Shown piece by piece: positions 43,881 through 53,040 of a stretch of 64,000 nt of DNA. A model generated the notes under the pieces. That model was not told where the DNA came from, searched no databases, and saw nothing but the letters and a program-made list of their open reading frames with translations. The DNA lies in contig NZ_CP114283.1 of assembly GCF_027107535.1 (NCBI RefSeq), positions 3,100,001-3,164,000 on the forward strand, read 5' to 3'. Made by a program: the position numbers and the translations under genes. The stretch is from Streptomyces aurantiacus. Lineage in GTDB: Bacteria > Actinomycetota > Actinomycetes > Streptomycetales > Streptomycetaceae. The first letter of the stretch is position 1. The number at the start of each line of letters is the position of its first letter.

Positions 43881-45125
43881 ATGGACTTCGGCAGCACTGA
43901 CGTGCGCGACACGTGTGACGACGCAGCGGAGAACGGCGGCCGGGCGGCCGGGGCGGTGGGCACTCGCCTGCGCGCGCTGGCCACCGAGGCCGTGCACGCG
44001 GGGCGGGACGACCTCGCCCGGCAGGGGCTGCACGCCCCGCCGATCGACCTGTCCACCACCTACCCGTCGTACGACAGCCGGGGCGAGGCGGCCCGTATCG
44101 ACGCCTTCGCCACCGACGGCGCCGACCCGGACGGGCCACCGGTCTACGGCCGGCTCGGCAACCCGACCGTCGCCCGGTTCGAGACGGCTCTCGCGCGGCT
44201 GGAGGGCACGCAGAGTGCTGTCGCCTTCGCGAGCGGCATGGCCGCGCTGAGCGCGGTGCTGCTCGTACGGAACGCCATGGGCCTGCGCCATGTCGTCGCC
44301 GTACGGCCCCTGTACGGCTGCAGCGATCACCTGTTGACGGCCGGGCTGCTCGGCTCCGAGGTGACCTGGGTCGATCCCGCGGGGATCACGGACGCCCTGC
44401 GGCCGGACACCGGTCTGGTCCTCGTCGAGTCACCGGCCAACCCGACGCTCGCCGAACTCGATCTGCGGGCGATCGCCCACTCCTGCGGGACCGTTCCGCT
44501 GCTCGCCGACAACACCTTCGCCACACCGGTGCTGCAGCGGCCCGCCGAGCTGGGAGCACGGCTCGTGCTCCACAGCGCCACCAAGTACCTGGGCGGGCAC
44601 GGTGACGTGATGGCCGGGGTCGTGGCCTGCGACGAGGAGTTCGCCGGGCGGCTGCGGCAGGTCCGGTTCGCCACGGGGGGCGTGCTGCATCCGCTCGCCG
44701 GCTATCTGCTGCTGCGCGGTCTGTCGACGCTGCCCGTCCGGGTGCGCGCCGCCTCCGCGAACGCCGCCGAACTGGCTCGGCGCCTTCGCGCCGACCCGCG
44801 TGTCGCCCGGGTCCACTATCCGCGGCTCGGCGGCGCCATGATCGCCTTCGAGATCCATGGCGATCCGCACGAGGTGATCGCCGGGGTCCGGCTCGTCACT
44901 CCGGCGGTGAGTCTCGGCAGCGTCGACACGTTGATCCAGCACCCCGCCTCGATCAGCCATCGCATCGTGGACGCGGAGGACCGGCGCGGGAGCGGAGTGA
45001 GCGACCGGCTCCTTCGGCTGTCGGTCGGGCTGGAGGACGTGGAGGATCTCTGGCGGGATCTCGACGAGGCGCTGGGGTCGGCGCCGGGCGACAGCTCCGA
45101 GCGGGAGCTGGCGGCGGAGCGGTAG
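43881..45125 (+). CDS. PLP-dependent Cys/Met metabolism enzyme (cystathionine gamma-synthase/lyase family)
   Basis: The 414-residue fold-type I enzyme has YGRLGNPTVARFE near residue 92, the PLP-binding GMAALSAV segment, the DNTFATP strand and the Schiff-base Lys in SATKYLGG near residue 236. The family splits into gamma-synthases, gamma-lyases and methionine gamma-lyases. The GVRLVTPAVSLGS and HPASISH segments near the C terminus occur throughout, so subtype is uncertain. An ATG at 43863 adds six residues. The divergent Lrp regulator suggests amino-acid-responsive control. The convergent acetyltransferase gene is separated by a strong hairpin. Confidence 0.86.
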   Translation: MDFGSTDVRDTCDDAAENGGRAAGAVGTRLRALATEAVHAGRDDLARQGLHAPPIDLSTTYPSYDSRGEAARIDAFATDGADPDGPPVYGRLGNPTVARFETALARLEGTQSAVAFASGMAALSAVLLVRNAMGLRHVVAVRPLYGCSDHLLTAGLLGSEVTWVDPAGITDALRPDTGLVLVESPANPTLAELDLRAIAHSCGTVPLLADNTFATPVLQRPAELGARLVLHSATKYLGGHGDVMAGVVACDEEFAGRLRQVRFATGGVLHPLAGYLLLRGLSTLPVRVRAASANAAELARRLRADPRVARVHYPRLGGAMIAFEIHGDPHEVIAGVRLVTPAVSLGSVDTLIQHPASISHRIVDAEDRRGSGVSDRLLRLSVGLEDVEDLWRDLDEALGSAPGDSSERELAAER

Positions 45126-45217
45126 TCCCGGTGCGGCAAGTGGTGCGCGGCGTGCGGCGTGTGGTGTCGCCCTGGAGCATCGGGGACATGCGGTGCGGCC
45201 GATGCACCGGAACGCGG

Positions 45218-45257
45218 ACGGTGGCGGGCCCGGCGTGCTCGCCGGACCCGCCACCGT
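45218..45257. terminator. Bidirectional terminator between the PLP enzyme and acetyltransferase genes
   Basis: An 18-bp stem with one C-A mismatch has arms ACGGTGGCGGG-C-CCGGCG and CGCCGG-A-CCCGCCACCGT around a 4-nt loop. It lies midway between convergent genes. Confidence 0.85.
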
Positions 45258-45314
45258 GCGGAACGGATGCCGGCCGGCCGACCCCGTCCGGCTCCGTCGC
45301 TTCCGTCGACCCCG

Positions 45315-46781
45315 TCAGTCGCGCACCGAGTGCTCGTGCTCGGGCATCTGCTCGCGCTCGTCCCCGGGAGCCTCCGCGTACGGCGGGTGCGGGTCGAGGG
45401 GCATCGCGCTGAGGCGGGCGGTGATGACGAGAGTGCCCTCCTCGATCTGGTAGTCGAGGGGGAGGTCTAGGGCGCGCATCGCGGCGACCATGCCGGTGTT
45501 GGACGACTGCGTGACGGCGTACACGCTCTCGCAGCCGGCCTCGACGGCCATCGCCACCAGACGGCCGAGGAGCTCGCCGCCGATACCGCGCCGCTGCCAG
45601 TCGTCCTCCACCAGCAGAGCGATCTCCGTCTCGTCGCCGTCCCAGAGGAGATGGCCCAGCCCGACGACGCGCCCCGACGCGGTCTGCACGGCGAGCGTGC
45701 GCCCGAAGTGCGGGCTGAGAAGGTGCTTGAGGTACTTGTCCGCGTCGTTGACGGGTCCGTGATAGCGCATGCTCAGCGTCCGCTGTGAGCACCGCTCGTG
45801 CATGGCCTTCGCGGCGTCGACGTCACCGGCGTCGGCGCGGCGCACAGTGATGTCGTTGCCCCGGGGCAGTGTCAGGACGTCCCTGCTGTGCGGCACCCGC
45901 GGACCGAGCCGGGCGTCCAGCTCGACCAGCGCCCGGGCCCGCGCGAACTCGGTGGGCGTGAACGGCAGATAGGGCCGCTCCACGGTGATCACTCCGCCCT
46001 CCGGCGCACGCAACCGCATCACGGTGTCCTCCAGCGCCCCCTCGACGGGCGCCCCCTCGTGCGAACGGTCCCCGCGCACCGACGTGGCGGGCAGCGAACG
46101 GATCGTGCACCGCCCGAGCAACTGGCGCAGCGCCAACGGCAGTTCCGCCGCGTCCAGTGCCGTACGTGTCGCGAGGCCCAGGACACGGGTGGGAGCGTCC
46201 ACCAGGTCGTGCGCGTCGGCCCGCTCGATCCACGTGCCGCGACCGCCGGCCAGCGCCACCGTGTCGGTGACGTCGGACGCCGCCACCGGGGCGGGAGCAC
46301 GCAGCAGGAACTCGTCCACGGTGCCCTCGGCCAGCGGATGCGTCTGCAGACTCAGGATGTCGACCCGCAGACCGGCCAGCGCCACGCACAGCGCGGCCAG
46401 CGACCCGGGCTCGTCCCGCACGGTCGTACGCATCCGCCACAGCACGGCTTCACCGGAGCCGGCCTCCGGCGAGCCGGCATCCCCCACGGCCGCCCCGGCC
46501 TGCCGCACGGATGCGGGCGGCCGGGCGCCGGTATCGCCCGTCGGCGGGGCGTGACCGTGGCGTCGTGCCCACCATGTGTGGAACCCCGCCGTGGCGATCA
46601 GGGCGATCGCCGGAATCGCGAGCAGGACGGGGCCATAGGAGCCGTGCCCGGTCAGGTGAGCCACGGTGTCGGCGACCGCCGCGGCCGTGAACAGCGCGGC
46701 CAGCCGGATGAGATGCCGGCGCCAGTGGTGGACCGGCCGGCCGTTTTTCGTGCGCGTCGCGTGAGACATGTCTGGAGTCAT
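45315..46781 (-). CDS. Membrane-anchored ACT-GNAT fusion protein
   Basis: The 488-residue protein has two hydrophobic helices (about 15-65), a Pro/Gly-rich linker, an ACT-like domain (MRTTVRDEPGSLAALCVALAGLRVDILSL, about 110-175), a middle region without clear homology, and a C-terminal GNAT acetyltransferase. The acetyl-CoA loop is in VEDDWQRRGIGGELLGRL near residue 420. ACT domains bind amino acids, so the enzyme could acetylate a protein in response to amino acid levels; Streptomyces and mycobacterial GNATs fused to other sensor domains act this way. Start choice is uncertain, as ATG 46799 and 46769 are also possible. The 204-bp upstream region is unusually T-rich. Confidence 0.75.
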   Translation of the reverse strand: MTPDMSHATRTKNGRPVHHWRRHLIRLAALFTAAAVADTVAHLTGHGSYGPVLLAIPAIALIATAGFHTWWARRHGHAPPTGDTGARPPASVRQAGAAVGDAGSPEAGSGEAVLWRMRTTVRDEPGSLAALCVALAGLRVDILSLQTHPLAEGTVDEFLLRAPAPVAASDVTDTVALAGGRGTWIERADAHDLVDAPTRVLGLATRTALDAAELPLALRQLLGRCTIRSLPATSVRGDRSHEGAPVEGALEDTVMRLRAPEGGVITVERPYLPFTPTEFARARALVELDARLGPRVPHSRDVLTLPRGNDITVRRADAGDVDAAKAMHERCSQRTLSMRYHGPVNDADKYLKHLLSPHFGRTLAVQTASGRVVGLGHLLWDGDETEIALLVEDDWQRRGIGGELLGRLVAMAVEAGCESVYAVTQSSNTGMVAAMRALDLPLDYQIEEGTLVITARLSAMPLDPHPPYAEAPGDEREQMPEHEHSVRD

Positions 46782-46985
46782 GCGTTCACTGTGGAGCATC
46801 GGTGTTGCGTGATCACGAACGCTTTGTGACTGATCGGTTAAGTGTGCTTCTGTCTTTTTTGTTGCATTTTTTACGAATCCCGGGATGGGAATCGAACGTC
46901 CCCTGAACGGACTCAACGGGTCGAACGGGCCGAACACGTACAGGACTTGCGCGCCGAGGCCGGAGCTTCGGCGGCGGTGCCCGCT

Positions 46986-49649
46986 TCAGGCGGCCACTTC
47001 CCTGCCCAGGGTGTCACGCAGCCGACGGGCCTGGGTCACGAGCCGGGACGAGCCGCTCCGCTCCGCCGCCTGCGCGAGATACGCCACGTCGTCGCGCGCC
47101 CCGGTGAGCTCGGCGCACTCGGCGGCGACCGCCAGCAGTTCGCCGAATCCGCGGGTGGCCGGGGCGGCGCCGTCCGCCGCGAGGTCCGCGAGCAGCACGG
47201 GCAGCGCGGCCCGGAGTATCGACCAGACGGTGGCGTACGCGCCGGTCGTCGCCGCGGTCCGCGCGGACTCGGCGAGCCGCAGGGGCTTCACCGCCCCGCG
47301 GCGCACCAACTGCCCCAGGTCCCCGCCGAGCCGCTCGGCGTCCAACTGCCCCCGCGCGGCGAGGACCAGGAGGGCGTCCACCGCGCCGAGCCGGTCCTCC
47401 GGGTGACGTGCCCCCAGCCCGTACGCGACGCAGAGGTGCACGGCCTCGCCCGCCTCGCCCTCCGCCTCGGCGATCAGCGGCAGGATCGTGGCGGCGTTGC
47501 GGGTGCCCTCGACCGAGACCGAGGAGACCTCACGCATCAGGCGGGCGGCCACCAGCTCGCGCCGCCCGGGCACCACGGCCAGCCAGTGCTGCCGCCCGTC
47601 CTGGCTCCAGTAGTGGTGGCAGTATCTGCGCGCCTCGAAGACGCCGACGGGTCGGCCGAGCCTGCGGAACGCCGGCGGGAGGTCTGCCTGCAGCTCGTCG
47701 AGCTCGCCGAGTTCCAGCAGGATGCGGACCCCCGAGGTGCGTCGCCTGCTCGTGGGCACCGTCGGGGCGTCGCCGGCGAGCCAGCGCGCCAGCCGCTCTC
47801 CGTGTGCCGTGCCGAGTGAGGCGGCCCGCCCGGCGGCGGCAGCGGCCACCGCACGGTCGTCGCGCCGTACCCGGAGCAGTGCCTGCGCGAAGTCGGCCGC
47901 CCCGGGCCGGGCGCCGAGCCGGTGGTACTCGCCGAGGCGGGACACCAGCTCGTCCGGCTCCAGAAATCCGGACGCCCAGGTGGGCGTGGCGAGCAGAAAC
48001 GGCATCGGGTCGGTGCCCACCCGGTAGGCCGCCTCCCACAGTCGCGCGTTGAAGGCGGCGCTCATCGCGCTGTGCACGCAGGGGTCCGACATCGGTCCGT
48101 GCTGATCGGCCTTGTGCAGCGTGGCCGTCCGCACCCGTCCCAGCAGGGCCGCGAGCACGACCTCCAGGCCGTGCGGCGCGGCCCGGAAGTACTCGTCCGC
48201 CGAGTGGTGCTGAAGATCGGCGTCGGCCCACCAGAGCCGCGCGACCACCGGTGCCAGGGCTTCGGCCAGCTCCTCCCGGCGCCGGTGGGCGTGCCGCACC
48301 AGGCCGTCCAGTGCGCGCTCGAACGCCGCCACGTCCCCGTCGCCGGACGCCAGCAGGGCGCCGACCTCCTCGGCCAGCTCGGTCGCCGAGTCCGGCGCGG
48401 GCGCGAGCCGGTCCGGCACCGGCGCGGGAGGCAGCAGCTCCAGATACGGCGGCGGCGCGAGCTCGGCCGCGTCCATTCCCAGGACCATGCCGGCGCGCGC
48501 TCGCAGTCCGGCGCTCAACCGGACGGCCGCGTCGGCCACTTCCGCACGCGCCCGCACGTCCACCACGCCGACGTACCGCTCCACCAGCTTCCATGCACGC
48601 TCCTGCATGTCCGTGTCCTCGTGCCCGAAGGCCTGCGCCACCGAGGGCAGCAGTTCGGTCGCGGTGGACGGGTCGCGCCGGAGCACCTTCCCGAGCAGCA
48701 CGAGCTGGGCGCGCACCAGCTTCTTCTCCGTGCGGAACAGCACGCCGGCGGACATCTCGGCGAGCTGACGGGACGTGATCCCGCCGGCCGACGCCAGAGC
48801 GCCCAGCACCGACTGGGCGTGGGCCGCCACGGTGGAGGCCGCGTGGGAGGTGAGCGCCAGCCAGTCGGCGACCCGCTCCCGCTCCTCGTCCCGGCTGAGC
48901 CCTAGTGCCGCCAACAACCGCAGGAAGACGCGGCAGTCGGACGCCGCGCCGCCCCGCAGCAGCCGGGCCACGCAGTCGTCCACCAGGGCCTTCCGGTCGA
49001 GGACGCCCTCCTCGGTGAGCCGCGCGAGGGCGTTGCACCAACTGTCCGGACCGTCGCCGAAGAGCCAGTCCAGGTGGCTGCCGATGTCGGGGATCCCGAA
49101 GAGCGCGGGGACGAGCTCCGCCGTGTACGGATCCTGGCGAAGCCTCTGGGCAACGGTGTCGCCGCGCTGCCACAGGCTGCCGATCTGCTCGACCCAGCCG
49201 ACGACGTAGGTCTCCGTCGTCGGCACCGCGCAACCGGACAGCCGCACCAGTCCCGCCATCAGCTCGTAGGGGACCTGGGCGGTCGCCGGGCGGTCCGCGA
49301 GCCGCCGCGCGAGGTTGCCCAGCCAGTCCCGGTCCCGGTCGCCCAGCACGTGGAGCAGTGCCGCGGGAGACGCCTGGGACCAGCGCATGTCGGCCGCGGT
49401 GATCCAGGCCGCCGCCCCGGCCGCTCCGGTGTGGCAGGCGGCACCGGCCGCGTGCAGTGCGGGATACGCCTTGCGGGACGCGGCGTCCCAGGGCGCGACC
49501 CGCAGCTCCTTGCGCAGCTCCTTCAGCGCGGGCAGACAGAGCCGCCGCTGCGGATCCGTCATCCCGTCCAGCAGACCCGCGGCCTCGTTCGTCCGCCCCG
49601 CCCGTACGGTCGTCAGCAACGTGTCACTCACCGGCACCGCACCGCTCAT
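46986..49649 (-). CDS. DUF6493-like large helical-repeat protein
   Basis: The 887-residue protein is soluble, Ala/Leu/Arg-rich and predicted by eye to be mostly helical, with repeating LLxxLxxL stretches suggesting an alpha-solenoid. It resembles the DUF6493 family of Streptomyces. No catalytic motif was found. Its ATG overlaps the stop of the SWIM-domain gene (ATGA), so the two proteins are made together. In other Streptomyces loci SWIM proteins accompany MoxR-type AAA and VWA proteins, but neither occurs here. Function unknown; a scaffold or chaperone role is possible. Confidence 0.75.
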   Translation of the reverse strand: MSGAVPVSDTLLTTVRAGRTNEAAGLLDGMTDPQRRLCLPALKELRKELRVAPWDAASRKAYPALHAAGAACHTGAAGAAAWITAADMRWSQASPAALLHVLGDRDRDWLGNLARRLADRPATAQVPYELMAGLVRLSGCAVPTTETYVVGWVEQIGSLWQRGDTVAQRLRQDPYTAELVPALFGIPDIGSHLDWLFGDGPDSWCNALARLTEEGVLDRKALVDDCVARLLRGGAASDCRVFLRLLAALGLSRDEERERVADWLALTSHAASTVAAHAQSVLGALASAGGITSRQLAEMSAGVLFRTEKKLVRAQLVLLGKVLRRDPSTATELLPSVAQAFGHEDTDMQERAWKLVERYVGVVDVRARAEVADAAVRLSAGLRARAGMVLGMDAAELAPPPYLELLPPAPVPDRLAPAPDSATELAEEVGALLASGDGDVAAFERALDGLVRHAHRRREELAEALAPVVARLWWADADLQHHSADEYFRAAPHGLEVVLAALLGRVRTATLHKADQHGPMSDPCVHSAMSAAFNARLWEAAYRVGTDPMPFLLATPTWASGFLEPDELVSRLGEYHRLGARPGAADFAQALLRVRRDDRAVAAAAAGRAASLGTAHGERLARWLAGDAPTVPTSRRRTSGVRILLELGELDELQADLPPAFRRLGRPVGVFEARRYCHHYWSQDGRQHWLAVVPGRRELVAARLMREVSSVSVEGTRNAATILPLIAEAEGEAGEAVHLCVAYGLGARHPEDRLGAVDALLVLAARGQLDAERLGGDLGQLVRRGAVKPLRLAESARTAATTGAYATVWSILRAALPVLLADLAADGAAPATRGFGELLAVAAECAELTGARDDVAYLAQAAERSGSSRLVTQARRLRDTLGREVAA

Positions 49650-51049
49650 CGCACACCCCCGTCTGCCAGAACCTCCGCCTGCCCGGACACCGCGCCGCGG
49701 CGGACCATGCGTTCCGCCAGCGCGTGCTTGCACGGCCCGCGCCCGCCCCGGTACCTGGCCCACCACAGGCAGCTGCAGCTCAGCACCCCCGCGTCGTCGC
49801 GCACCCGGTGCGCGTGCCCGTCCTGGGCGGTCACCGTGCCGAGGACGCCGTCCAGGACCACCGCGCCCGCGCCCACGAGATCCCGGGCGGCCCGCAACCG
49901 GGGGTTGTACCGCCCCACGCGCCCGGCGTCGTAAGGGAGTTCGCGGTGGAAGTAGGCCGCTTCCGCCGTGTCGTAGCCCACGCGTCCCGAGGTGCCCAGC
50001 CGGACGAGGGCCGCCCGCACCCGCTCGGCGGGCAGTCCCGAAGAGGCCGACAGGTCCCCGACGTCGATCCTGGGTTCCCAGGCCAGCAGGACCGCGATCA
50101 GTTCCGCGTCCTCGGCCGTCTCGTCCGCGGCCAGCGCGTCGAGCACTCCGCCCTCGCCGGAGAAGCCCCGGGAGGCCTCCGGTGACAGTGTCAGTGTGAG
50201 CCGCATCCCGGGCAGGACGACCTCCCAGGCACTGGCCGTGGCGGCGCCCCCGGCGAGCGCGGGACCGTACACCCGCAGCGCCGACGCGTGCCGGAGCACC
50301 CGTTGGAGGGCGATCAGCCGCTCCGGGCCCGGGAGGCAGACCGCTCCGGGCACCGGCCGGGTGGTGGGTCGCAGGACATGCCCCGCGGGCACCACCCACC
50401 GCGCGCCCCGGGAGGCGCCACGTGCGCTGGACCGGGGCAGCGAGCGCAGGAACCGCACGGCCTCCGACGCGGGCAGTTCGGCCCGCAGGTCGAAACCGGC
50501 CGCTATCACCTGGGCCTCGGCGAAACCCCGGAGCCAGCGGTCCGGCAGCGGCACCTTCTTCTCCACGACCGGCCCGTCCAGGGTGGTCACGGCCATCTCG
50601 TCCGGGCCGACACGCAGATGCAGCGGATCGTCGGAACCGATCCTCGACAGAGCCTCCCGCAAGGGGTTGTTGACGTCGACGTTCGTCGTGCCGTGCCCCA
50701 CCTCGCCGCCGTCGAGCCCCGCCTCGAGGACGTCCAGCCGGGCGTACACCCCACCGCAGCCGGAGAAGGACTCGAAACGCAGCCGGTCGCCGTTGCCCGT
50801 GACCACCGGGTCCAGGGACGCCGCCAGCTGCCGCTGGAAGTAGCGCGCCCCCGCCACGTCGGCGACCGCGAGCAGCCCGGCCGACGCCACCTGAGGCGAG
50901 GTCAGGAATCCCGCGAAGAAACGGGGATGATCCTCGACGCCGCGGGGCGTCGCACCTCGTGAGGTCTCAAGTCCCAGGCGGCCTCCGCCCGGTGAGGACT
51001 CCAGCGCGGAGGATCGGGTGTAGGCCACGGCCTGCAAAGATCGCGTCAT
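49646..51049 (-). CDS. SWIM zinc finger protein
   Basis: The 467-residue protein has a C-terminal SWIM zinc-binding motif CSCLWWARYRGGRGPCKH (near residues 428-445; pattern CxC...CxH). This motif binds DNA, RNA or protein partners in other SWIM proteins. The N-terminal two thirds have no recognised domain, although the length and leading MTRSLQAVAYTR are typical of the Streptomyces family. The ATG at 51049 lies six bases after a TACGGT box, pointing to a leaderless mRNA. It is translationally coupled to the DUF6493-like gene downstream. Confidence 0.82.
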   Translation of the reverse strand: MTRSLQAVAYTRSSALESSPGGGRLGLETSRGATPRGVEDHPRFFAGFLTSPQVASAGLLAVADVAGARYFQRQLAASLDPVVTGNGDRLRFESFSGCGGVYARLDVLEAGLDGGEVGHGTTNVDVNNPLREALSRIGSDDPLHLRVGPDEMAVTTLDGPVVEKKVPLPDRWLRGFAEAQVIAAGFDLRAELPASEAVRFLRSLPRSSARGASRGARWVVPAGHVLRPTTRPVPGAVCLPGPERLIALQRVLRHASALRVYGPALAGGAATASAWEVVLPGMRLTLTLSPEASRGFSGEGGVLDALAADETAEDAELIAVLLAWEPRIDVGDLSASSGLPAERVRAALVRLGTSGRVGYDTAEAAYFHRELPYDAGRVGRYNPRLRAARDLVGAGAVVLDGVLGTVTAQDGHAHRVRDDAGVLSCSCLWWARYRGGRGPCKHALAERMVRRGAVSGQAEVLADGGVR

Positions 51050-51055
51050 GGAAAA

Positions 51056-51061
51056 ACCGTA
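51056..51061 (-). promoter_or_regulatory. -10 box of a leaderless transcript (SWIM-DUF6493 operon)
   Basis: On the minus strand TACGGT lies exactly six bases before the ATG that begins at 51049. Confidence 0.55.
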
Positions 51062-51235
51062 GAGGCGACCACTGACAATCGGCTCCGACCTGCGCGGACA
51101 TGGGCGCCGAGCAGGCACCGACGTGCCGCGTACCGGGGGATGACGCCGGTACGCGGCACAGGTTTTGAGGGTACGGGAACCGCGGCCCCGCACACCCTCG
51201 GCACGCGCCACGGGAGCAGCCGTGACGAGAGGGAA

Positions 51236-52819
51236 CTACTGCCCCACGCGCCCCGGCTGCAGGACCTTCGTGAACAGGACCGCCCCTCCGGTGGCCCGCA
51301 GACGGACCGTCAGTTCGCCGCTGTCACCGTCGATGTCGACCTCGCCGAAGTACTGGGGCGACTCCATCGGGGAAACGTTCGCTCTCGTCGGCGCCTTGAC
51401 GAAGACCCGGTCCGGACCGAACGTGCCGTCCAGCGCGTTGGCCTGGAAACCGCCCGCGGCGAGCGGGCCGGAGACGAACTCCCAGAACGGCGCGAAGTCC
51501 TTGAAGGCCGCACGCGAGGGGTCGTAGTGCTGTGCCGAGGTGTAGTGGACGTCGGCCGTCAGCCACACCGTGCCGGTGATCCGGCGGTGCTTGACGAACC
51601 GCAGCAGCTCCGCGATCTGGAGCTCGCGGCCGAGCGGAGCGCCCGGGTCGCCCTGTGCGACGGCCTCGATGTCCGTCGCGCCGTCCGGCACGACCAGGCC
51701 GAGCGGCATGTCGGCGGCGATCACCTTCCACACGGCACGCGACCGTGCCAGTTCCCGCTTCAGCCAGGCCAGTTGCTCCGCGCCCAGGATGCCGGTGGTG
51801 TCGTCGGTCTGCCGCCCCGGCGAGTTGGCGTTGCGGTATGTGCGCATGTCCAGCACGAACACGTCCAGCAGGGGGCCGTGGCGCACGACCCGGTGCACCC
51901 GGCCCTCCTCGCCCGTGGCGGGCAGCGTGGAGATCGGGAAGTACTCGCTGAACGCCTTGCGGGCCCGGGACGCCAGCGTGTCGACGTCCTTCACCGTGTA
52001 GCGGGCGTCGGTGAGGATCTCGCCCGGGTACCAGTTGTTGACGACCTCGTGGTCGTCCCACTGGGCGATCGTCGGGACCTGCGCGTTGAACCGGCGCACG
52101 TTCTCGTCGAGCAGCGAGTACCGGAAGTTGCCGCGGTACTCGGCGAGGGTCTCCGCGACCTTGGACTTCTCCTCGGTGGTGACGTTCCGCCAGACACGGC
52201 CGTCCGGGAGTGTCACGGACGCCGACAGCGGCCCGTCCGCGTAGATCGTGTCACCGCTGCACAGGAAGAAGTCCGGGTCCAGGCGGCGCATCTCCTCGTA
52301 CGCGTACAGACCGCCGATGTCCGGGTTGATGCCCCAGCCCTGGCCCACGATGTCACCGGACCACAAAAACCGGACGCCCTGGCGCCGCTTCGAGGGCGCT
52401 GTCCGGAAGGTGCCCTGTACGGGTTCGCCCGTGCGGCGGTAGTCGTCGGGGTCGGCCAGGGTCACCCGGTAGTGGATCTGCTCCCCGGACGGCAGACCGC
52501 GGAGCGGGACCGTACCCGTGAAGTCCGTGTCGGCACCCAGGAGGGGGCCGTGCCATCTGCGCGGCCTGCGGAACGACTCGGTCGCGGAGGTCTCCACGAT
52601 CATGCGTGCGGGCCGGTCGGAACGCACCCACACCAGACCGGAGTGCGTGGTCACGTCTCCGGCCTGCACACCCCATTGCGCCTGGGGCCGCCCCGACAGG
52701 GCGAACGCCGGAGCCGCGGCGGCGACTGCGGAGGGCAGGGCGAGTGCCGCCGACGCGGCGAGCGTGCCGCGCAGGACGCTGCGGCGGCCGGGGAGCGGGC
52801 TCGGCGGGCTGAGTGGCAT
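51236..52819 (-). CDS. phoD: Secreted alkaline phosphatase D (PhoD family)
   Basis: The 527-residue protein has a Tat signal (PGRRSVLRGTLAAS, followed by a hydrophobic core and AFA-like cleavage site) and a PhoD N-terminal immunoglobulin-like domain. The metallophosphatase core shows SGDIVGQGWG near residue 157, CSGDTIYADGP near residue 190, WDDHEVVNNW near residue 253 and TADVHYTS near residue 428. It hydrolyses phosphodiesters and phosphomonoesters outside the cell under phosphate limitation. GGAGGCG precedes the ATG. A PHO-box-like pair of repeats lies about 70 bp upstream. Confidence 0.9.
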   Translation of the reverse strand: MPLSPPSPLPGRRSVLRGTLAASAALALPSAVAAAAPAFALSGRPQAQWGVQAGDVTTHSGLVWVRSDRPARMIVETSATESFRRPRRWHGPLLGADTDFTGTVPLRGLPSGEQIHYRVTLADPDDYRRTGEPVQGTFRTAPSKRRQGVRFLWSGDIVGQGWGINPDIGGLYAYEEMRRLDPDFFLCSGDTIYADGPLSASVTLPDGRVWRNVTTEEKSKVAETLAEYRGNFRYSLLDENVRRFNAQVPTIAQWDDHEVVNNWYPGEILTDARYTVKDVDTLASRARKAFSEYFPISTLPATGEEGRVHRVVRHGPLLDVFVLDMRTYRNANSPGRQTDDTTGILGAEQLAWLKRELARSRAVWKVIAADMPLGLVVPDGATDIEAVAQGDPGAPLGRELQIAELLRFVKHRRITGTVWLTADVHYTSAQHYDPSRAAFKDFAPFWEFVSGPLAAGGFQANALDGTFGPDRVFVKAPTRANVSPMESPQYFGEVDIDGDSGELTVRLRATGGAVLFTKVLQPGRVGQ

Positions 52820-52887
52820 GGGGCGCCTCCTGGGGCGGGTCGGCCGATGTGCATGGCTATGGATACAACTACTGGTGTGCCGCAGCG

Positions 52888-52909
52888 CACGCGGAAACCG
52901 CAAGTGAAC
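52888..52909 (-). promoter_or_regulatory. Putative PHO box of phoD
   Basis: Two 11-nt direct repeat units on the minus strand start with GTTCACT and GTTTCCG; the first matches the PhoP consensus GTTCACC at six of seven positions, the second at four. Their placement upstream of phoD supports PhoP activation. Confidence 0.4.
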
Positions 52910-53040
52910 AACGTGCTCCGCTCCGCCCGAGGTGGAGATCCGGCCGGAGTCGGCGGACATGTGACGGGACGGTGTGTGCCGTCGGCGCTCGGCTCCCCAC
53001 GCCACTCGGTGCAGGCCGGCGCGCGGGCGTCGTCGCCCGG

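Noticed and set aside
43849-44250. A 133-codon plus-strand frame starting at an ATG upstream of the PLP gene
   Set aside because: It lies out of frame within the PLP enzyme, and its Thr/Arg/Ala-rich product has no match.
46850-46905. T-rich stretch with a TACGAATCCCGGGA segment that looks like a tRNA T-arm
   Set aside because: No D-arm, anticodon arm or acceptor stem could be paired around it, and the T runs lack a preceding hairpin, so neither tRNA nor terminator is supported.
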